Shown in pieces: positions 9,546 through 16,185 of a stretch of DNA of 30,671 nucleotides. Within the stretch, counting starts at the first letter, position 1. Every line of letters begins with the position of its first letter. The translations under genes and the position numbers were made by a program. Below the pieces are notes generated by a model. That model made no database searches, had not been told where the DNA came from, and saw nothing but the letters and a program-made list of their open reading frames with translations. Origin of the DNA: RGIG4790 sp964437615 (GTDB lineage: Bacteria > Bacillota > Clostridia > Christensenellales > UBA1242); assembly GCA_964437615.1 (NCBI GenBank), contig CAYTHL010000013.1, forward strand, positions 1 through 30,671, read 5' to 3'.

Positions 9546-9575
9546 AAAAAGCCCGGCAAATTTTGCCGAACTTTT
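9546..9575 (-). terminator. Terminator after yhhN
   Basis: CGGCAAATTTTGCCG forms a hairpin (about 9554-9568), extended by AAAAG and CTTTT on the flanks. On the minus strand it ends in a T-run. It lies about 15 bases beyond the yhhN stop. The symmetrical flanks might also let it act on transcripts from the other side. Confidence 0.65.
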
Positions 9576-9590
9576 GTTAATTTTTCTTCT

Positions 9591-10292
9591 TTACAAAAAG
9601 TATATAAAGGTTGCAATTAGAATTTGTGCCAAATAATACAAACTGTGATTAAGCACGCTGCAAAGTTTACTATCCTGTTTGCCGCCAAAATACTGCTTGC
9701 TTAAAATTAGGTCGCTTATAAAGAACAAAACAAACCCAACAGCCAATAAAATTGCAAGAGGCTTTGCAAAGGTTAGGCAAATGGATATTATCATTACAAA
9801 AATTAGTTCTGAGCTATAAAAATAGCTTTGGCATTTAAACCCAGAAAAATCCATTTTTAAAGTTGGTGCCACTTTTAGCACCATATATCCTGCAAGCAGA
9901 CTGAATACAAATGCTGCAAGCACCATCCACCACCAGCCAGTTACAACTTGCGACGAAACATAAATAATTATCCCCAAAAAGTACAACACATGGCCAAAGG
10001 CAAAAAACATTGTGCCAGAGTTTAAATATCCGCCAATATGCTCGCCGTAGTTAACCTTAAGTTCTAGTAGCATATCGCCAATTAGTCCGCAAAATAGCCC
10101 CAGCAAAAACATGGTCTTTGCGGCAGTAAAGCCACTAAAGGTTAAGCTAAGCCCACCAATTAGCACAAACATTAGTGATGCAAATAGTTTTGCAAGCAAA
10201 CTTGTTTGGTTGGGATTTTTTAAGCGCATAACTAAAAACAAGCTTACACAAACCACGCAAAGTGCAACCAGCACACAATAAACAAAAATCAT
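9591..10292 (-). CDS. YhhN family membrane protein (lysoplasmalogenase-like)
   Basis: This 233-residue protein is almost entirely hydrophobic, with about seven or eight membrane spans. It carries the YhhN/TMEM86 signatures: GLFCGLIGDMLLEL, then FAFGHVLYFLGI, then LFFISDLILSKQYFGG. The conserved Asp residues in GD and SD are thought to form the active site. Animal members hydrolyse the vinyl-ether bond of lysoplasmalogens; many anaerobic Clostridia make plasmalogens, so a lipid-turnover role is plausible but untested. The start at 10292 is chosen because AGGAG precedes it and a consensus promoter (10311-10339) lies only about 20 bases upstream. An in-frame ATG farther upstream would lie beyond that promoter. 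It is divergent from eno. Confidence 0.85.
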   Translation of the reverse strand: MIFVYCVLVALCVVCVSLFLVMRLKNPNQTSLLAKLFASLMFVLIGGLSLTFSGFTAAKTMFLLGLFCGLIGDMLLELKVNYGEHIGGYLNSGTMFFAFGHVLYFLGIIIYVSSQVVTGWWWMVLAAFVFSLLAGYMVLKVAPTLKMDFSGFKCQSYFYSSELIFVMIISICLTFAKPLAILLAVGFVLFFISDLILSKQYFGGKQDSKLCSVLNHSLYYLAQILIATFIYFL

Positions 10293-10310
10293 AATTACTC
10301 CTATAACATA

Positions 10311-10339
10311 ATTATATGAGTAATTTGCGGCGATGTCAA
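10311..10339 (-). promoter_or_regulatory. Consensus promoter of yhhN
   Basis: On the minus strand a perfect TTGACA (10334-10339) and a perfect TATAAT (10311-10316) are separated by 17 bases. The predicted transcript start near 10304 leaves a very short leader that still contains the AGGAG ribosome site. Confidence 0.85.
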
Positions 10340-10370
10340 ACATATTTTTGCAAAGACTTGCCAAAAGTGT

Positions 10371-10399
10371 TTGTAAAATTTTCTTTTTATTGTTATAAT
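10371..10399 (+). promoter_or_regulatory. Promoter of eno
   Basis: TTGTAA (10371-10376) and TATAAT (10394-10399) are separated by 17 bases, and TG one base before the -10 box makes it an extended -10. The leader to the enolase ATG is about 36 bases and carries AGGAG. It lies back to back with the yhhN promoter, about 30 bases apart. Confidence 0.8.
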
Positions 10400-10441
10400 A
10401 GCATTGCACATGGCAAAAGTTGTGCACAAAAGGAGTTTTTT

Positions 10442-11749
10442 ATGAAAAATTACATAGAAATTGCAGACATTTTTGCAAGGCAAATTTTAGATAGCCGCAG
10501 CAACCCAACCATAGAGGTAGAAGTTGTAACCACGGCGGGTGCGGTTGGCAGAGCAGCCGTACCTAGCGGGGCTTCCACCGGCAGTTACGAAGCTGTAGAA
10601 CTGCGTGACGGTAAAAAGGCCTATGGCGGAAAAGGTGTGCTTACTGCCGTAGAAAATGTAAATAATATAATAGCACCAAAACTAATTGGTTTAAATGTGC
10701 TAAATCAGCCACTATTAGACGCCACTATGATAGAGCTTGACGGCACTTCAAACAAGGGTAAACTTGGCGCAAATGCCATTTTGGGCGTAAGTCTAGCCTG
10801 CGCCAAAGCGGCTGCCGAAAGCCTTGGGTTAAGCCTATACAACTACATTGGCGGCGTAAACAGCAAAGTTTTGCCTGTGCCAATGATGAACATACTAAAC
10901 GGCGGCAAGCATGCCGACAACAGTGTAAATATTCAAGAGTTTATGATAATGCCAGTTGGCGCTAAAAGCTTTAGAGAGTGCTTGCAAATGTGTTCGGAAG
11001 TGTTTGCCAGCCTAAAAAGCGTGCTAAAGGCCGAGGGATACTCTACCACGGTGGGCGACGAAGGCGGCTTTGCACCTAACCTATCTAGCGATGAAGACGC
11101 CTTTAAGTTTATAACCAAAGCCATAGAAAAGGCGGGGTACAAGCCAGGCAAGGACTTTATGCTTGCCGTAGACGCCGCCGCCAGCGAAATGAAAGCCGAA
11201 GCCGCCAAAATTGGCAAGGACGGCTACTATTTTTGGAAAACCAAAGAGTTCTTTACTGCTAGCCAAATGATAGATTACTGGCAAGAAATGGTAAATAAGT
11301 ATCCAATAATTTCACTAGAAGATGTGCTTGACGAAGAAGATTGGAAAAACTGGAAGATTTTAACTGAAAAACTTGGCAGCAAAGTTCAACTTGTGGGCGA
11401 TGACCTTTTTGTAACCAACACAACAAGGCTAGAAAAAGGCATAAATTCTGGCGTTGCCAACAGCATTTTAATTAAACTTAACCAAATTGGCACTCTTACC
11501 GAAACTCTGGACGCCATAGAAATGGCTAATCGTGCTGGATATACTGCTGTTGTCAGCCACCGCAGCGGCGAAACCGAAGACACAACCATAGCCGATGTTG
11601 CCGTTGCTCTAAACGCTGGGCAAATTAAAACGGGCGCACCAAGCCGCACTGACCGCGTTGCAAAATATAATCAACTTTTACGCATAGAAGAGGAACTTGG
11701 CACCGCCGCCAAATATCTTGGCAAAAACGCTTTTTTTAACTTAAAATAA
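10442..11749 (+). CDS. eno: Enolase (phosphopyruvate hydratase)
   Basis: Enolase converts 2-phosphoglycerate to phosphoenolpyruvate in glycolysis and needs Mg2+. The 435 residues are of normal length. Family signatures are clear: ARQILDSRSNPTIEVEV at the start, VPSGASTGSYEAVELRD (the mobile active-site loop), GDEGGFAPNL with the catalytic Glu, SLEDVLDEEDW and LVGDDLFVTN with metal ligands, ILIKLNQIGTLTET with the catalytic Lys, and SHRSGETEDTTIADVAV. The ATG at 10442 is preferred to a longer reading from 10316 because it follows AGGAG by 6 bases and because the promoter lies inside the longer reading. It is monocistronic, bounded by its own promoter and terminator. Confidence 0.98.
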   Translation: MKNYIEIADIFARQILDSRSNPTIEVEVVTTAGAVGRAAVPSGASTGSYEAVELRDGKKAYGGKGVLTAVENVNNIIAPKLIGLNVLNQPLLDATMIELDGTSNKGKLGANAILGVSLACAKAAAESLGLSLYNYIGGVNSKVLPVPMMNILNGGKHADNSVNIQEFMIMPVGAKSFRECLQMCSEVFASLKSVLKAEGYSTTVGDEGGFAPNLSSDEDAFKFITKAIEKAGYKPGKDFMLAVDAAASEMKAEAAKIGKDGYYFWKTKEFFTASQMIDYWQEMVNKYPIISLEDVLDEEDWKNWKILTEKLGSKVQLVGDDLFVTNTTRLEKGINSGVANSILIKLNQIGTLTETLDAIEMANRAGYTAVVSHRSGETEDTTIADVAVALNAGQIKTGAPSRTDRVAKYNQLLRIEEELGTAAKYLGKNAFFNLK

Positions 11750-11765
11750 AAATAAAGCAAAAAAT

Positions 11766-11810
11766 AATCCACGGCAATTGAAGTTCTATTTTGTTTGCTG
11801 TGGATTTTTT
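11766..11810 (+). terminator. Terminator of eno
   Basis: AATCCACGGCAA (11766-11777) pairs with TTGCTGTGGATT (11795-11806), 12 pairs with one G-U, followed by further T. It starts 16 bases after the enolase stop codon. Confidence 0.85.
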
Positions 11811-11834
11811 GTTACTAATTAATTAATAATTGGG

Positions 11835-12098
11835 CTAGTTTTTGCGTATATTTTCTATTACCAAACGATCTAAGTTTACACTTTCTACAAAATCGCGCGG
11901 CTTAAAATAAGTACTGCCGTATTGCGCAAAATGCTTTATATGCATGGGCAAAATTACTGGCGTTGGCAAATCTAGTTTGTGGCAAATGTTGCTTATGTGC
12001 AAATAAAAAGTATCTTCGGTAAAATTGTCTATGCTTTGGTAGGTATACTGAGTAGCAATTTTATCTTCCTTTATAATCTTTGCCCACATAATAATCAT
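11835..12098 (-). CDS. Conserved hypothetical small protein
   Basis: This 87-residue soluble protein resembles a family of uncharacterised small proteins common in Clostridia. They share a start like MWAKIIKEDKI, a middle CHKLDLPTPVILP and an end with FKPRDFVESVNLDRLVIE. I recall the family by its pattern but know no function for it. GGAG lies 10 bases before the ATG. The gene is alone on its strand, facing eno and divergent from greA. No metal-binding or membrane motifs are visible. Confidence 0.7.
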   Translation of the reverse strand: MIIMWAKIIKEDKIATQYTYQSIDNFTEDTFYLHISNICHKLDLPTPVILPMHIKHFAQYGSTYFKPRDFVESVNLDRLVIENIRKN

Positions 12099-12198
12099 AC
12101 AAACTTATCTCCGCATAATATGTTAGCATAAAAGACAAATTTTTGGCAACTATTTTTACAGCTCGCAAAATAAAAAACAAAAAACAATTTTTAATTAA

Positions 12199-12227
12199 TT
12201 GACAAATTTTAATTAAGCATTTATAAT
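12199..12227 (+). promoter_or_regulatory. Consensus promoter of greA
   Basis: A perfect TTGACA (12199-12204) and a perfect TATAAT (12222-12227) are separated by 17 bases. The AGGAGG ribosome site and the greA ATG follow within about 35 bases. Confidence 0.88.
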
Positions 12228-12259
12228 AACTTAGCAATAAAGAAGGAGGCTATAAAATT

Positions 12260-12727
12260 ATGGCAGAATTAGTAATAACATCAGATGGCAAAAAGGACTT
12301 GGAAGAAAGACTTAGGTTTTTAAAAGTAGAACGCAGACCAATTGTAGCTGAGCATATTAAAACAGCCCGAGAATATGGCGATTTAAGTGAAAACAGCGAG
12401 TACGACGCAGCAAAAAAAGAGCAAAATCAGCTAGAAAGTGAAATTGCTCTAATAGAAGATACACTAAAAAACGCGCGCGTTGTAGATACAAAAAAACTAA
12501 ACAACAAAACTGTGCAAGTTGGCAATAGTGTCACCCTTTACGACACCGAATTTGACGAAGAAATAAATTATAGAATTGTTGGTAGCATAGAAAGCAACCC
12601 AGATAAAGGATATATTTCTAACGAGTCCCCAATAGGACAAGCATTAATTGGCAAAAAGGTGAATGACGAGGTAACAATAACAACTCCTGGTGGCAAACTT
12701 GTGCTAAAAGTACTAAAAATTAACTAA
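12260..12727 (+). CDS. greA: Transcription elongation factor GreA
   Basis: GreA inserts its coiled coil into the secondary channel of RNA polymerase and stimulates cleavage of backtracked transcripts. The 155 residues match the family length. The N-terminal coiled coil holds the tip motif EYGDLSENSEYDAAKKEQ with the acidic residues needed for cleavage. The C-terminal FKBP-like domain shows the usual YRIVGSIESNPDKGYISNES and GKKVNDEVTI stretches. AGGAGG precedes the ATG and a consensus promoter lies just upstream. It appears monocistronic, ending in a strong hairpin terminator. A slightly altered copy of its last bases occurs at 12864-12896. Confidence 0.97.
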   Translation: MAELVITSDGKKDLEERLRFLKVERRPIVAEHIKTAREYGDLSENSEYDAAKKEQNQLESEIALIEDTLKNARVVDTKKLNNKTVQVGNSVTLYDTEFDEEINYRIVGSIESNPDKGYISNESPIGQALIGKKVNDEVTITTPGGKLVLKVLKIN

Positions 12728-12731
12728 ATTT

Positions 12732-12759
12732 TAAAAGCACACTGGTGGGTGTGCTTTTA
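12732..12759 (+). terminator. Terminator of greA
   Basis: TAAAAGCACAC (12732-12742) pairs perfectly with GTGTGCTTTTA (12749-12759) around a 6-base loop. The arms carry the A and T runs, so it could work in both directions. Confidence 0.8.
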
Positions 12760-12793
12760 TATTTGTTTATAAATTATATAACTGTTGTTCGCG

Positions 12794-12869
12794 GGTCGGT
12801 GTAATCTTGAACACTGTCAAAAACATCAGTTAAGTTAACGGCTAGCCGTTTAACTATTGCCGGAAAAGT
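12794..12869 (-). repeat. 72-bp copy of the 3' end of the Rho-like gene
   Basis: Positions 12794-12865 are identical, base for base, to 20135-20206, inside the 3' end of the Rho-like gene on the minus strand. Three of the next four bases also agree. In this copy the reading frame continues past VQDYTD into PRTTVI and a stop, so the SSB-like end is lost. The unit contains the palindrome AACGGCTAGCCGTT. It lies in the 200-base gap between greA and the next minus-strand gene. It is either a recent duplication or an assembly chimera. Confidence 0.9.
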
Positions 12870-12896
12870 GCTAAAAATTAACTAATTTTAAAAGCA
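12864..12896 (+). repeat. Second copy of the greA 3' tail
   Basis: Positions 12864-12896 repeat 12706-12739, the last codons, stop and first terminator arm of greA, with one substitution and one missing base. The copy begins exactly where the Rho-like gene copy ends, so the two greA tails bracket that copy as direct repeats. Confidence 0.75.
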
Positions 12897-12931
12897 TTTA
12901 AATCTTCTTACTGCTAGTAATTTTAGTTCTT

Positions 12932-13744
12932 TTAGCCTTTTCGGGCGCCACAACTTGGGCAAGTTGTATCATCCTTCTGCAAAATTCCACCGCAGTATCT
13001 GCACCTTGTTTGCCCGTCAGTTAGCGGTGCCTGAAAAGTTGCAGTTTCGCTTGCTGCCGACCGCTCTATTGGTACATGATTATTTATACCAAATGCAAAT
13101 ATACAGATAGTTATTATACCAAAAATAACAGCTAAAATATAACATGTTGCTTTATAGTCGCCAGGTTTATTACCTAAAGCGTCATCAACCTCGTAAATAA
13201 TATTATGGTTTTGGACTTTATAATATATTTTGCATGTAGAGCCTTCTGGGTAGTTGTCTACATCTGTCCAACCAACTTGACTTTTTATTTCGGTGTACTG
13301 TTTGCCATTAATGGTGTAACTGTAGTAGCCGTAATAAAAAGTTGTATTATATTCTACACTAGTTTCGTATCTAATCACAGTTGCAGTTGTTGTGCGGTAG
13401 GTAAATATATTTGCGCAAACTATGCAGACAATGGTTATTGCCAAAAAAATTAGCCCAACAACTAGCGTTGCGGTTTTGTTGCGAACTTTTTTGTACGCCA
13501 CATTTGACGCGCCGCCGCCATTTTCATCGTTAGATGCGTTATTACTACTTCCACCACCTCTAGAAACGTTAGAAATTATTGCCGCTGGCAAAATCCAGTT
13601 CCAAAGCCCACTAGAACGTGGTGCTGGTCTTGGCCCAGGATGTGGCCCGCCAGGCCCATGTGCTGGTCGTGGACCCCCACTTGGCCTAACGCTACCAGTA
13701 GACATTCCTCTGCTTCCGCCGCCACCAACTGACCCTCTACCCAT
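12932..13744 (-). CDS. Gly/Pro-rich two-span membrane protein with C-terminal zinc ribbon
   Basis: I do not recognise a named family. The 270 residues divide into five parts: a Gly/Pro/Arg-rich N-terminus (1-45, with PxP and GGGG runs), a Ser/Gly/Asn linker, a membrane span near 91-113, a domain of about 80 residues rich in Tyr and Thr, and a second span near 202-220. The middle domain (TTATVIRYETSVEY, YYGYYSYTINGKQY, EGSTCKIYYK) resembles DUF3592-type domains and is probably outside the cell. The C-terminus ends in a zinc ribbon with two CxxC pairs (CRYCGG and CPSCGA), like that of many small membrane proteins. AAAGGAG precedes the ATG. Neighbours do not suggest a function. Confidence 0.75.
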   Translation of the reverse strand: MGRGSVGGGGSRGMSTGSVRPSGGPRPAHGPGGPHPGPRPAPRSSGLWNWILPAAIISNVSRGGGSSNNASNDENGGGASNVAYKKVRNKTATLVVGLIFLAITIVCIVCANIFTYRTTTATVIRYETSVEYNTTFYYGYYSYTINGKQYTEIKSQVGWTDVDNYPEGSTCKIYYKVQNHNIIYEVDDALGNKPGDYKATCYILAVIFGIITICIFAFGINNHVPIERSAASETATFQAPLTDGQTRCRYCGGILQKDDTTCPSCGARKG

Positions 13745-13797
13745 AGTTATCTCCTTTTAAAAACACTTTGTATATTTTATGCAATTAATATACATTT

Positions 13798-13827
13798 ATT
13801 TTACATAAATAGTGACACGAATTGCAA
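13798..13827 (-). promoter_or_regulatory. Possible promoter of the zinc-ribbon membrane protein
   Basis: On the minus strand TTGCAA (13822-13827) and TAAAAT (13798-13803) are separated by 18 bases, about 55 bases before the ATG. The region is AT-rich, so chance matches are likely. Confidence 0.4.
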
Positions 13828-13845
13828 CTATATTAAAGAATTTTA

Positions 13846-14104
13846 TTAAAAAGTTATGGTTAGCTGCTCGTTTTCGTCCGCTGGATAGCCGCCAAACACA
13901 ATATTAAACATATTGTTTGCAAAATTGTTATTTATGCTTAACTCATCACACAAATTTGCAGAAATTTTTATGGCTTTTTTGCGGCATCTCTTTTAGATTT
14001 GTTATATTTTAGTTTTGCATGCTCCACGAGGTCAGCAATAATCCTTTATTTGTTGTGGAAATCTTCTTTACAAACCAACTTTTGATACTCGGCTAGATTA
14101 TATG
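13846..14104 (-). pseudogene. Broken gene, family unknown
   Basis: The 360-base gap between two minus-strand genes has protein-like coding on the minus strand. One frame reads YNLAEYQKLVCKEDFHNK, an in-frame TAA, then RIIADLVEHAKLKYNKSKRD. A one-base shift near 13983 then continues KISANLCDELSINNNFANN and MFNIVFGGYPADENEQLTITF to a stop at 13846. One stop and one frameshift interrupt about 85 codons. No start with a ribosome site is visible and the product is not recognised. It could be the remains of an accessory gene or could reflect sequencing errors. Confidence 0.45.
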
Positions 14105-14620
14105 CTAATTTAGACGCTTGGTTTTAAAATATTTTTGCAAAATAATGGCAAATTTACATATAAATACGCCAAGAATACTGCTAATTATGTTAAAAATAAC
14201 ATCAAAAAGCTCGGTAACACGATTAATTGGCAATAAAAACTGCAAAATCTCTATTAAAATACTTAAACTTAGGCTAAAAATTATAGTTTTAACTAATCTT
14301 TTGGTTTTGCATAGGTAATAAATTATAATCCCAAAGGGTATAAACATAGACAAATTTATAGCCACATTAGAAAAACTTAGTGTAATTATATTCAAGTTTT
14401 TTAGGTTGCAAAATTGCCCATAATCTGCATTAAAATAAACTTTTATATTTGGCCAAACAATATCAATCTTACTAAACACGCCTATAAATAGCAAACTCAA
14501 ATATAAACTTAGGCAAATACCAACCCAAATTTTTGCATTTTTGTTAAACAAAATAGCAAAAAACAGAGTTATTACAAACAAAACGGCAAAAGAGGCAAGT
14601 AAATAAAAATTGATTTTCAT
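14105..14620 (-). CDS. VanZ-like membrane protein
   Basis: The 171 residues contain about five membrane spans. The family pattern is present: NVAINLSMFIPFGIIIYY, then a Ser/Leu-rich span ending SILIEILQFLLPINRVTELFD (key residues IE, Q, R and D), then a last span after VIFNIISSILG. VanZ confers low-level teicoplanin resistance in enterococci, but most VanZ-like proteins are uncharacterised, and nothing nearby is a glycopeptide-resistance gene. No clear Shine-Dalgarno sequence precedes the ATG, so the start is uncertain. High Asn, Lys and Ile content and AT-rich codons set it apart slightly from the housekeeping operon next to it. Confidence 0.75.
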   Translation of the reverse strand: MKINFYLLASFAVLFVITLFFAILFNKNAKIWVGICLSLYLSLLFIGVFSKIDIVWPNIKVYFNADYGQFCNLKNLNIITLSFSNVAINLSMFIPFGIIIYYLCKTKRLVKTIIFSLSLSILIEILQFLLPINRVTELFDVIFNIISSILGVFICKFAIILQKYFKTKRLN

Positions 14621-14666
14621 AATAATAGAATATATAATTTTGACAAAAAGTGTTAATTATTTAACT

Positions 14667-14810
14667 ATGAAAATTAGTAAATCTAAAATTTATAAGCAGC
14701 TTTATTTGTGCCAGCTTAAAGATATAGACAAATATTTGTGCCGTTTTATTAGAGGTAAAAAAATCTTAAGCAAACAAAAAAATAAGCCACCGTCCGAATT
14801 TGAATATTAA
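14667..14810 (+). CDS. Possible 47-residue basic peptide
   Basis: An open frame from ATG at 14667 encodes a Lys-rich, Tyr-rich peptide starting MKISKSKIYKQLYLC. TTGACA occurs at 14640-14645, but there is no ribosome site and no good -10 box. The end of the frame overlaps the terminator of the opposing operon. It may be only a chance frame in AT-rich DNA. Confidence 0.2.
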   Translation: MKISKSKIYKQLYLCQLKDIDKYLCRFIRGKKILSKQKNKPPSEFEY

Positions 14811-14826
14811 ATTTTTGGGGCTTATT
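14776..14826 (-). terminator. Terminator of the mrnC-dnaX-recR operon
   Basis: On the minus strand AATAAGCC (14819-14826) pairs with GGCTTATT (14781-14788), followed by a T-run at 14776-14780. It begins just past the stop of the last gene of the operon at 14829. The loop of about 30 bases is long. Confidence 0.6.
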
Positions 14827-14828
14827 AA

Positions 14829-15185
14829 CTATTTTTTTGTTTGATTTTCTATCCAGCGCATTATCACTTGCAAAAGATATTGTTGCTGGCTATCCGAAAG
14901 TTCTTTGCCTTTTGGTATACTGTGCCATTTGCTAATACAATTTCGGCAACAAGTGGCGGTGGCGTGCTGCGCAACAAAAACGGGGTGCCCACGCATCGGC
15001 GTCTGTTTTCCGTCATTTATAGGCTCGCCAGCCGAAAGCCGTTGGCGTATAAAGTCGGCCGCATGGCTTTTGATAACATTTATACCCTTTTTGGCAATAT
15101 AATCTAAATCTTCCTCTTTAAGATAAAACCCGCTTCTAAACTTAGACTTACTTAGCGCTTGCAGCACTTGGTCAATCTTGTCCAT
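14829..15185 (-). CDS. DUF4186 family protein
   Basis: The 118 residues match DUF4186 almost end to end: LSKSKFRSGFYLKEEDLDYI, then IRQRLSAGEPINDGKQTPMRG, then HPVFVAQHATATCCRNC with a His and two to three Cys, and KWHSIPKGKELS. The conserved His/Cys cluster suggests a metal site. The biochemical role is unknown. Its ATG at 15185 lies one base after the recR stop (TAG-T-ATG), so it is coupled to recR and is the last gene of the operon. A longer in-frame start eight codons upstream lies inside recR and is less likely. Confidence 0.85.
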   Translation of the reverse strand: MDKIDQVLQALSKSKFRSGFYLKEEDLDYIAKKGINVIKSHAADFIRQRLSAGEPINDGKQTPMRGHPVFVAQHATATCCRNCISKWHSIPKGKELSDSQQQYLLQVIMRWIENQTKK

Positions 15186-15186
15186 A

Positions 15187-15780
15187 CTATAGCTCTTTGC
15201 GGTCGGCAATGGCCTTAGACAGCGTTACTTCGTCAGCAAATTCTAGTTCGCTACCTATTTGCACGCCTTGGGCAATGCGTGTAACTTTTACCCCTAGGGG
15301 TTTGATAATTTTTGCCAAATACATGGCGGTCGCCTCACCCTCAACATCGGGGTTGGTGGCAACAATCACCTCTTTTACATTTTGCGATGACAGCCTTTCT
15401 AGTAGTTCCTTTATTCTAATATCGTTTGGGCCGATACCTGCCATAGGGTTAATTACGCCGTGCAAAACATGAAATGTGCCGTCAAAAATGCCAGATTTAT
15501 CTATCGCCATAACATCTTTTGGTTCTTTTACCACACAAATTACGTCACTTTTGCGTGTTTTACATAATTTACATGGGCTAACATCGGTATAATTGCCGCA
15601 AATTTCGCAAAACTTTACTTGTTTTTTGACATTTATTAGTGCATCAGCAAAGTTTTTGGCTGCATCATCGCTGCCTTTAATGATGCTATATGCATATCGT
15701 TGCGCCGTCTTTTTGCCCACGCCCGGCAGCTTGCTAAACTCGTTTACAAGCCTTTCGATAGGTTCTATATCGCCAATCAT
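15187..15780 (-). CDS. recR: Recombination mediator RecR
   Basis: RecR works with RecO (and RecF) to load RecA on SSB-coated gaps. The 197 residues show the family order: helix-hairpin-helix (LPGVGKKTAQRYAYSII, about 19-35), a four-Cys zinc finger (CEICGNYTDVSPCKLC, about 58-73), a Toprim domain (VICVVKEPKDVMAIDKSG, GPNDIRIKELLERL) and the C-terminal Walker-B-like part (VEGEATAMYLAKIIKPLGV). It lies one base after the stop of ybaB, the classic dnaX-ybaB-recR order shared by many bacteria. Confidence 0.97.
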   Translation of the reverse strand: MIGDIEPIERLVNEFSKLPGVGKKTAQRYAYSIIKGSDDAAKNFADALINVKKQVKFCEICGNYTDVSPCKLCKTRKSDVICVVKEPKDVMAIDKSGIFDGTFHVLHGVINPMAGIGPNDIRIKELLERLSSQNVKEVIVATNPDVEGEATAMYLAKIIKPLGVKVTRIAQGVQIGSELEFADEVTLSKAIADRKEL

Positions 15781-15781
15781 A

Positions 15782-16105
15782 TTACATTAAGCCCCCAAGG
15801 TTGCCCATTTTGCTTTGCTTAAACTTGTCGGCGGCGTCAGCAGCCTGACCATAAGCCGCAAGAATAAGGTCTTCTAGCATTTCTACATCGTCTGGGTCGA
15901 CAACTTGGGCGTCAATTTTTACACTTTTTAACTTGCCGTTGCCGTCTACAACTACACTTACAAGCCCTCCGCTTGCACTGCCAGTATGCTCGCTTGCATC
16001 AACTTCTTCCTTTGCTTTAAGAGCATCTTCCTGCATTTTTTGTGCCTGCTTCATAAGTGATTGCATATTGCCCATACCGCCACCAAATCCACCAAATTTT
16101 GCCAT
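15782..16105 (-). CDS. YbaB/EbfC nucleoid-associated protein
   Basis: This 107-residue protein of the YbaB/EbfC family forms dimers that bind DNA and is thought to organise the nucleoid or assist RecR-linked repair. Typical features are a Gly/Met-rich start (GGFGGGMGNMQSLMKQAQKMQ), a helix with LKAKEEVDASEHTGSASGG, and the beta core VSVVVDGNGKLKSVKIDAQVVDPDDVEMLEDLI. GGAG precedes the ATG. It lies about 80 bases after dnaX and one base before recR. Confidence 0.93.
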   Translation of the reverse strand: MAKFGGFGGGMGNMQSLMKQAQKMQEDALKAKEEVDASEHTGSASGGLVSVVVDGNGKLKSVKIDAQVVDPDDVEMLEDLILAAYGQAADAADKFKQSKMGNLGGLM

Positions 16106-16185
16106 AAATATTCTCCTTTTTGCGTTTTTATTTAATTTTTAATGTATTTTTTACAATTTTACTTAATTTTTATGCAAATTTACCA

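Noticed and set aside
10293..10427. Longer N-terminus for the YhhN protein
   Set aside because: It would start upstream of a perfect TTGACA-17-TATAAT promoter on the same strand and lacks a ribosome site; the internal ATG has AGGAG.
10316..10441. Longer N-terminus for enolase from an ATG at 10316
   Set aside because: The extra residues do not resemble enolase, and the eno promoter (10371-10399) and AGGAG site lie inside this stretch; the ATG at 10442 matches the family start.
14105..14620. Glycopeptide resistance locus from the VanZ-like gene
   Set aside because: VanZ-like membrane proteins are common without resistance; no vanHAX or vanRS genes are in the window.
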